From Mesostigma viride (Eukaryota > Streptophyta > Mesostigmatophyceae > Mesostigmatales > Mesostigmataceae), in NCBI GenBank assembly GCA_009746045.1, contig RPFO01000041.1, positions 1,412,783 to 1,474,782 on the forward strand: 62,000 bases of DNA, in the 5' to 3' direction. Positions within the stretch are counted from its first letter, which is position 1. Each line of letters begins with the position of its first letter. The notes below the pieces were generated by a model. That model worked only from the letters and a program-made list of their open reading frames with translations. It was not told the origin of the DNA and made no database searches. Both the position numbers and the translations under genes were made by a program. This document shows, piece after piece, positions 61,001-62,000 of the stretch.

Positions 61001-61663
61001 CGCACTCAAGTCTGCATGCATCTCACGCCCGACTCCCCAAGCCCAGCAGGCAAGTGTGCATGGTAGGCGTGCCCACTGCAGCAACGGCAGCATGCCTCAC
61101 GCACACACGGCGGCGGCGCTATGGCTACAAGCCATGACCAGGTGGCCCGCCAGCATGCCCAGCACGCGGCCCACAAATTGTGGATGTGGCAGCATCAATG
61201 AGCCCTGATAGTCATGTGGACGGGTCACGACTCCGCATGGCTTGACAGCGGGCTCACTCAGGCAATACCCTAGCCCTTTGAGGCAGCAGCCGAGATATAT
61301 CAGCCCATGTACTCAAGGAAACCTAGGACACCTGCACTTGTAAGAAGCCAGAAAGATCAAGTCAAACTGCGTCGACGGATGCGTTTGGCAAGTACCACTT
61401 GGTCTTCTACTGGCTTCTCTTCATACTTCTCTTCCGATATGTGAATCCCACCCATAGAGTTTCTGTGTTGAGTCTCCTGTCCCTCAACCCGCCTGCACGT
61501 GCTGTGTGAGTGGACACAGCCACCCGCGAGCCACAGGCAGCCGATCGACACCACGCTGCCGCGCGCCTTCCCCCCTCCCCCTCACCTCGATGGTCACGTA
61601 GAAGCTGTTCTCGTCCGTGCCCTTGTGCATGACCCGGCGTATCCGGAACGGTCCCTTTGCCAG
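33165..61663 (-). CDS. CFAP44: Cilia- and flagella-associated protein 44, C-terminal part (23 exons)
   Basis: Exons 5' to 3': 61586-61663, 60406-60675, 59562-59655, 58845-59020, 58244-58314, 57772-57892, 56329-56523, 55565-55729, 46264-46371, 45708-45877, 45009-45084, 44483-44533, 43453-43845, 42854-43120, 42225-42488, 41461-41575, 40715-40866, 39943-40019, 37481-37655, 36652-36799, 35916-35989, 34222-34308, 33165-33233. Phases agree throughout and total 1131 codons plus TAG. The first exons hold the end of the WD40 region (ENQVARFWEAHPGSPV, DDGTVRAAPW). The rest is coiled coil with CFAP44 hallmarks: GDFKLKTDPDYIVPEAQQ, CPPGCEQALYDKV, KQNKLNEIDVVLTLKMHQ, DLSQGVVFSN, ARAYDVQMLKFGQ. CFAP44 with CFAP43 forms the tether/tether-head that anchors inner dynein arm I1 to the doublet. 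Odd: a 131-residue Ala/Pro/Gly-rich exon (43453-43845), an acidic tail in exon 42225-42488, and a 9.2-kb intron with a transposon. The N-terminus is outside the window. Confidence 0.88.
34309..35915. other. Large CFAP44 intron with AT-rich insert-like block
   Basis: The part at about 35030-35880 is far more AT-rich than the surrounding introns (for example GACCAAGACACTATAATTTG) and has no gene-like frame. It resembles in composition the RT-less element at 51068-53063, but no shared repeat or border could be shown. It is probably an unidentified non-autonomous insertion. Confidence 0.35.
35994..36096. repeat. G-rich repeat (GGGTGGGGC...)n in CFAP44 intron
   Basis: Units of GGGGTGGGGCGGGTGG, imperfect, lie about 5 nt from the acceptor of exon 35916-35989. 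On the transcribed sense strand this is a C-rich tract next to the 3' splice site. Confidence 0.85.
37286..37480. repeat. 49-bp minisatellite copying the end of CFAP44 exon 37481-37655 and its donor
   Basis: About four units, starting at the donor of the exon. Each repeats CAGATGCTCAAGTTTGGGCA of the exon end and an adjacent GTCAGG/GTGAGG or similar donor. Some copies have changed bases (for example TTGGCAG without one G). Confidence 0.88.
38236..39935. repeat. 25-bp satellite, about 68 copies, in CFAP44 intron
   Basis: The unit CACTGCCACCACATCGATGA plus TCTAC or TCTAT is highly uniform and ends only 7 nt from the donor of exon 39943-40019. Two unit types (CTACC and CTATC) are interspersed; one unit near 39171 has lost one base. 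Every unit carries ATCGAT. The remaining intron down to 37656 has no recognised feature. Confidence 0.97.
41050..41460. repeat. 35-bp minisatellite copying the end of CFAP44 exon 41461-41575 and its donor
   Basis: About 11-12 units start directly at the donor. On the sense (minus) strand each unit reads AAGGAGTTGCAGGCSCAGAT then GGGCG|GTGAGTGGTC. That copies the exon end (AAGGAGTTCCAGGCGCAGAT) with a better donor than the one in the model (GGTGGG). Variants change GCAGGC to GCAGTGGC. Confidence 0.9.
44128..44172. repeat. (CA)n microsatellite
   Basis: About 22 CA dinucleotides in a CFAP44 intron. Confidence 0.95.
44931..44957. repeat. (CTG)n microsatellite
   Basis: About nine CTG units in the intron downstream of exon 45009-45084. 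Confidence 0.9.
46388..46455. repeat. Short repeat GGCGCAGGGAACAC, about 5 copies
   Basis: Imperfect 13-14 bp units lie just inside the 9.2-kb CFAP44 intron, upstream of the acceptor of exon 46264-46371 on the sense strand. Confidence 0.8.
46804..47345. repeat. 47-bp satellite, left arm, about 11.5 copies
   Basis: The unit contains TATGTCATCAGGATACATAT, AGGCTGTATC and AAGAGAGTAGTGCGTAC. The array stops at the hAT insertion and resumes at 53669. The left arm has TATATATAGG and early CGAGAGCAG variants and no GGACACAT variants. Confidence 0.96.
47338..47345. other. Left 8-bp target site duplication (ACTATGTC)
   Basis: Identical to 53669-53676. It lies within the satellite unit, and joining the two arms through one copy restores the unit exactly. 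Confidence 0.92.
47722..47881. repeat. Long inverted repeat with arms of about 49 bp in hAT 5' region
   Basis: The segment 47722-47770 (GCAGCTTGTGTGCATTAACT...) is the reverse complement of 47833-47881 with one or two differences. A second, diverged direct copy of the arm lies in the loop (47775-47825). It could form a large hairpin between the left end and the transposase start. Confidence 0.85.
48004..50601 (+). CDS. hAT-family transposase (TTF/BED-type zinc finger N-terminus)
   Basis: A first exon from ATG 48004 (MADAGPFRPPGPPQ) to 48049 joins at 48157, and the protein continues PNGASIVVGKTKATVEIAP. A zinc-finger region follows (EAYCGPCRDA with KTHVVADSHVAAI: CxxC and HxxxxxH). Near 48670-48756 the frame changes by a short intron or an indel, and the main part runs from LSKSDRLKLKQF to the stop at 50599-50601. 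The catalytic triad is plausible: Asp in AVTVDESKAND, Asp in GFGSDGASVMM, and Glu in SVENERRFSHMNF. The last lies in the hATC dimerisation block (LLLPLTSVENERRFS...DIRNRL). It cuts and pastes the element by binding its ends. Total is about 800 residues, normal for the family. Codon quality is good, so recent activity is possible if the frame change is an intron. Confidence 0.82.
50750..50842 (+). mobile_element. 71-bp retroposon scrap with 11-bp target duplication inside the hAT
   Basis: ATTGGCATGTA flanks 50761-50831. The insert (CATATGCCCCTTCTCAGGGC...CTCCCAACGGAGTT...CTAATTA) is the 3' terminal module of the ORF1-only family, also at about 20415-20480 and 23065-23130. It marks a heavily 5'-truncated copy. 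Confidence 0.8.
51068..51193 (+). repeat. Repeat A1 of nested split-repeat element
   Basis: Starts TTCATACACCCGTTTGCTCA and ends CGCGATTACCC. It is matched base for base, as far as read, at 51643-51768. Confidence 0.88.
51231..51642 (+). repeat. Repeat B1 of nested split-repeat element
   Basis: 412 bp starting ACAAGAAAAAAGACC and ending AAAGAAATCCGA, matched at 52652-53063. It is immediately followed by A2. Confidence 0.88.
51643..51768 (+). repeat. Repeat A2 of nested split-repeat element
   Basis: Internal copy of A abutting B1. Confidence 0.88.
52652..53063 (+). repeat. Repeat B2 of nested split-repeat element
   Basis: Right-end copy of B, equal in length to B1 (412 bp). Confidence 0.88.
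53669..53676. other. Right 8-bp target site duplication (ACTATGTC)
   Basis: Identical to 47338-47345, directly after the right terminal inverted repeat. Confidence 0.92.
53669..55338. repeat. 47-bp satellite, right arm, about 35.5 copies
   Basis: Same unit as 46804-47345. It carries GGACACAT and ATGCCATC variants not seen in the left arm. It ends about 225 bp before the donor of exon 55565-55729 on the sense strand. Confidence 0.96.
56816..57356. repeat. 26-bp satellite, about 20.7 copies, CFAP44 intron
   Basis: The unit ACATGTCACTTTGTGGGCAC plus GTGGAG, with ATGTTACT and GTAGAG variants. It is unrelated in sequence to the 26-bp array at 6133-10330. The read-through frames (repeated CGHVETCHFVGTWRH) are artefacts. 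Confidence 0.96.
57914..58025. repeat. (GA)n microsatellite, CFAP44 intron
   Basis: Two GA-rich runs separated by a short GGGCGTGGGGGGGCGGG. On the sense strand this is a (CT)n tract close to the acceptor of exon 57772-57892. Confidence 0.95.
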
Positions 61664-62000
61664 CTGCGGGCGCGCAGCATCCCGACGGTAGCCACGCACA
61701 TGGAAGCAAGGCGTGACGGAACAAGCGTTAAAGCGGTCAAACCGGGCAGATGTTGGTCCAGGGGGAGGCATGTGCCGCTTTGCAACACCAGTTGAATTTT
61801 TCTTACAGCACGCGTCTCGCACACGGGGGGGGATTAGTTGGGATGCATCACAAAGAACCCCCCCAGCAAGTAGCAATGTGCGCCTGGCAGGGCACCCACG
61901 TAACATCTCCTGCAAGACCACCTCCCTAGGCCACCCTCCCTGGCCACCCTGCCTTAAAAAGAAACCCTCCACTTTCCCAGAGTCCCAAAGAGTGCCCCCC
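61664..62000. other. CFAP44 intron sequence at the window edge
   Basis: No further exon could be placed upstream of 61663 on the minus strand; the open frame that crosses the acceptor there has no CFAP44-like sequence. Confidence 0.5.

Overview
The window looks like nuclear DNA of a flagellated green alga (Chlorophyceae, most likely Chlamydomonadales). Evidence seen: GC-rich exons broken by many GT-AG introns, a TGTAA poly(A) signal 9 nt after a stop codon, two genes for ciliary axoneme proteins, tandem arrays in most introns, and a YR (DIRS/Ngaro/TOC-type) retrotransposon of the kind known from Chlamydomonas and Volvox. No prokaryotic operons, tRNA, rRNA or CRISPR were found.

Layout. (1) 1-17980, + strand: the 3' part of a large gene, 14 phase-consistent exons giving 1162 C-terminal residues, best read as a central-apparatus CFAP54-like protein. 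Its introns hold 63-bp, 26-bp (4.2 kb), 20-bp and 8-bp tandem arrays. (2) 17981-33164: a transposon-rich spacer between two convergent genes. It holds two tandem copies of an element carrying only a LINE ORF1-like gene, a 5'-truncated LINE inside the second copy, a structurally complete 5.5-kb YR retrotransposon (23922-29396; A1-gag-RT-RNaseH-2A-YR-B1A2-B2), degraded LINE pieces and very short retroposon insertions with target duplications. (3) 33165-61663, - strand: the 3' part of CFAP44, 23 phase-consistent exons giving 1131 C-terminal residues (end of the WD40 region plus the coiled-coil half). One intron of 9.2 kb (46372-55564) holds a 47-bp satellite split by a 6.3-kb hAT transposon with 13-bp TIRs and an exact 8-bp target duplication. 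That hAT in turn contains a 2.0-kb RT-less element with split direct repeats and a 71-bp retroposon scrap.

The two host genes both serve motile cilia (CFAP44: tether/tether-head of the inner dynein arm I1; CFAP54: central apparatus C1d projection, if the assignment holds) and are transcribed towards each other. The most unusual features are a 2A-like DVEANPGP motif between RNase H and tyrosine recombinase in the YR retrotransposon; the deletion-type split-repeat element inside the hAT; a half-LINE (ORF1-only) family; and four tandem arrays that start at or next to 5' splice sites, three of them copying the exon end with its donor.
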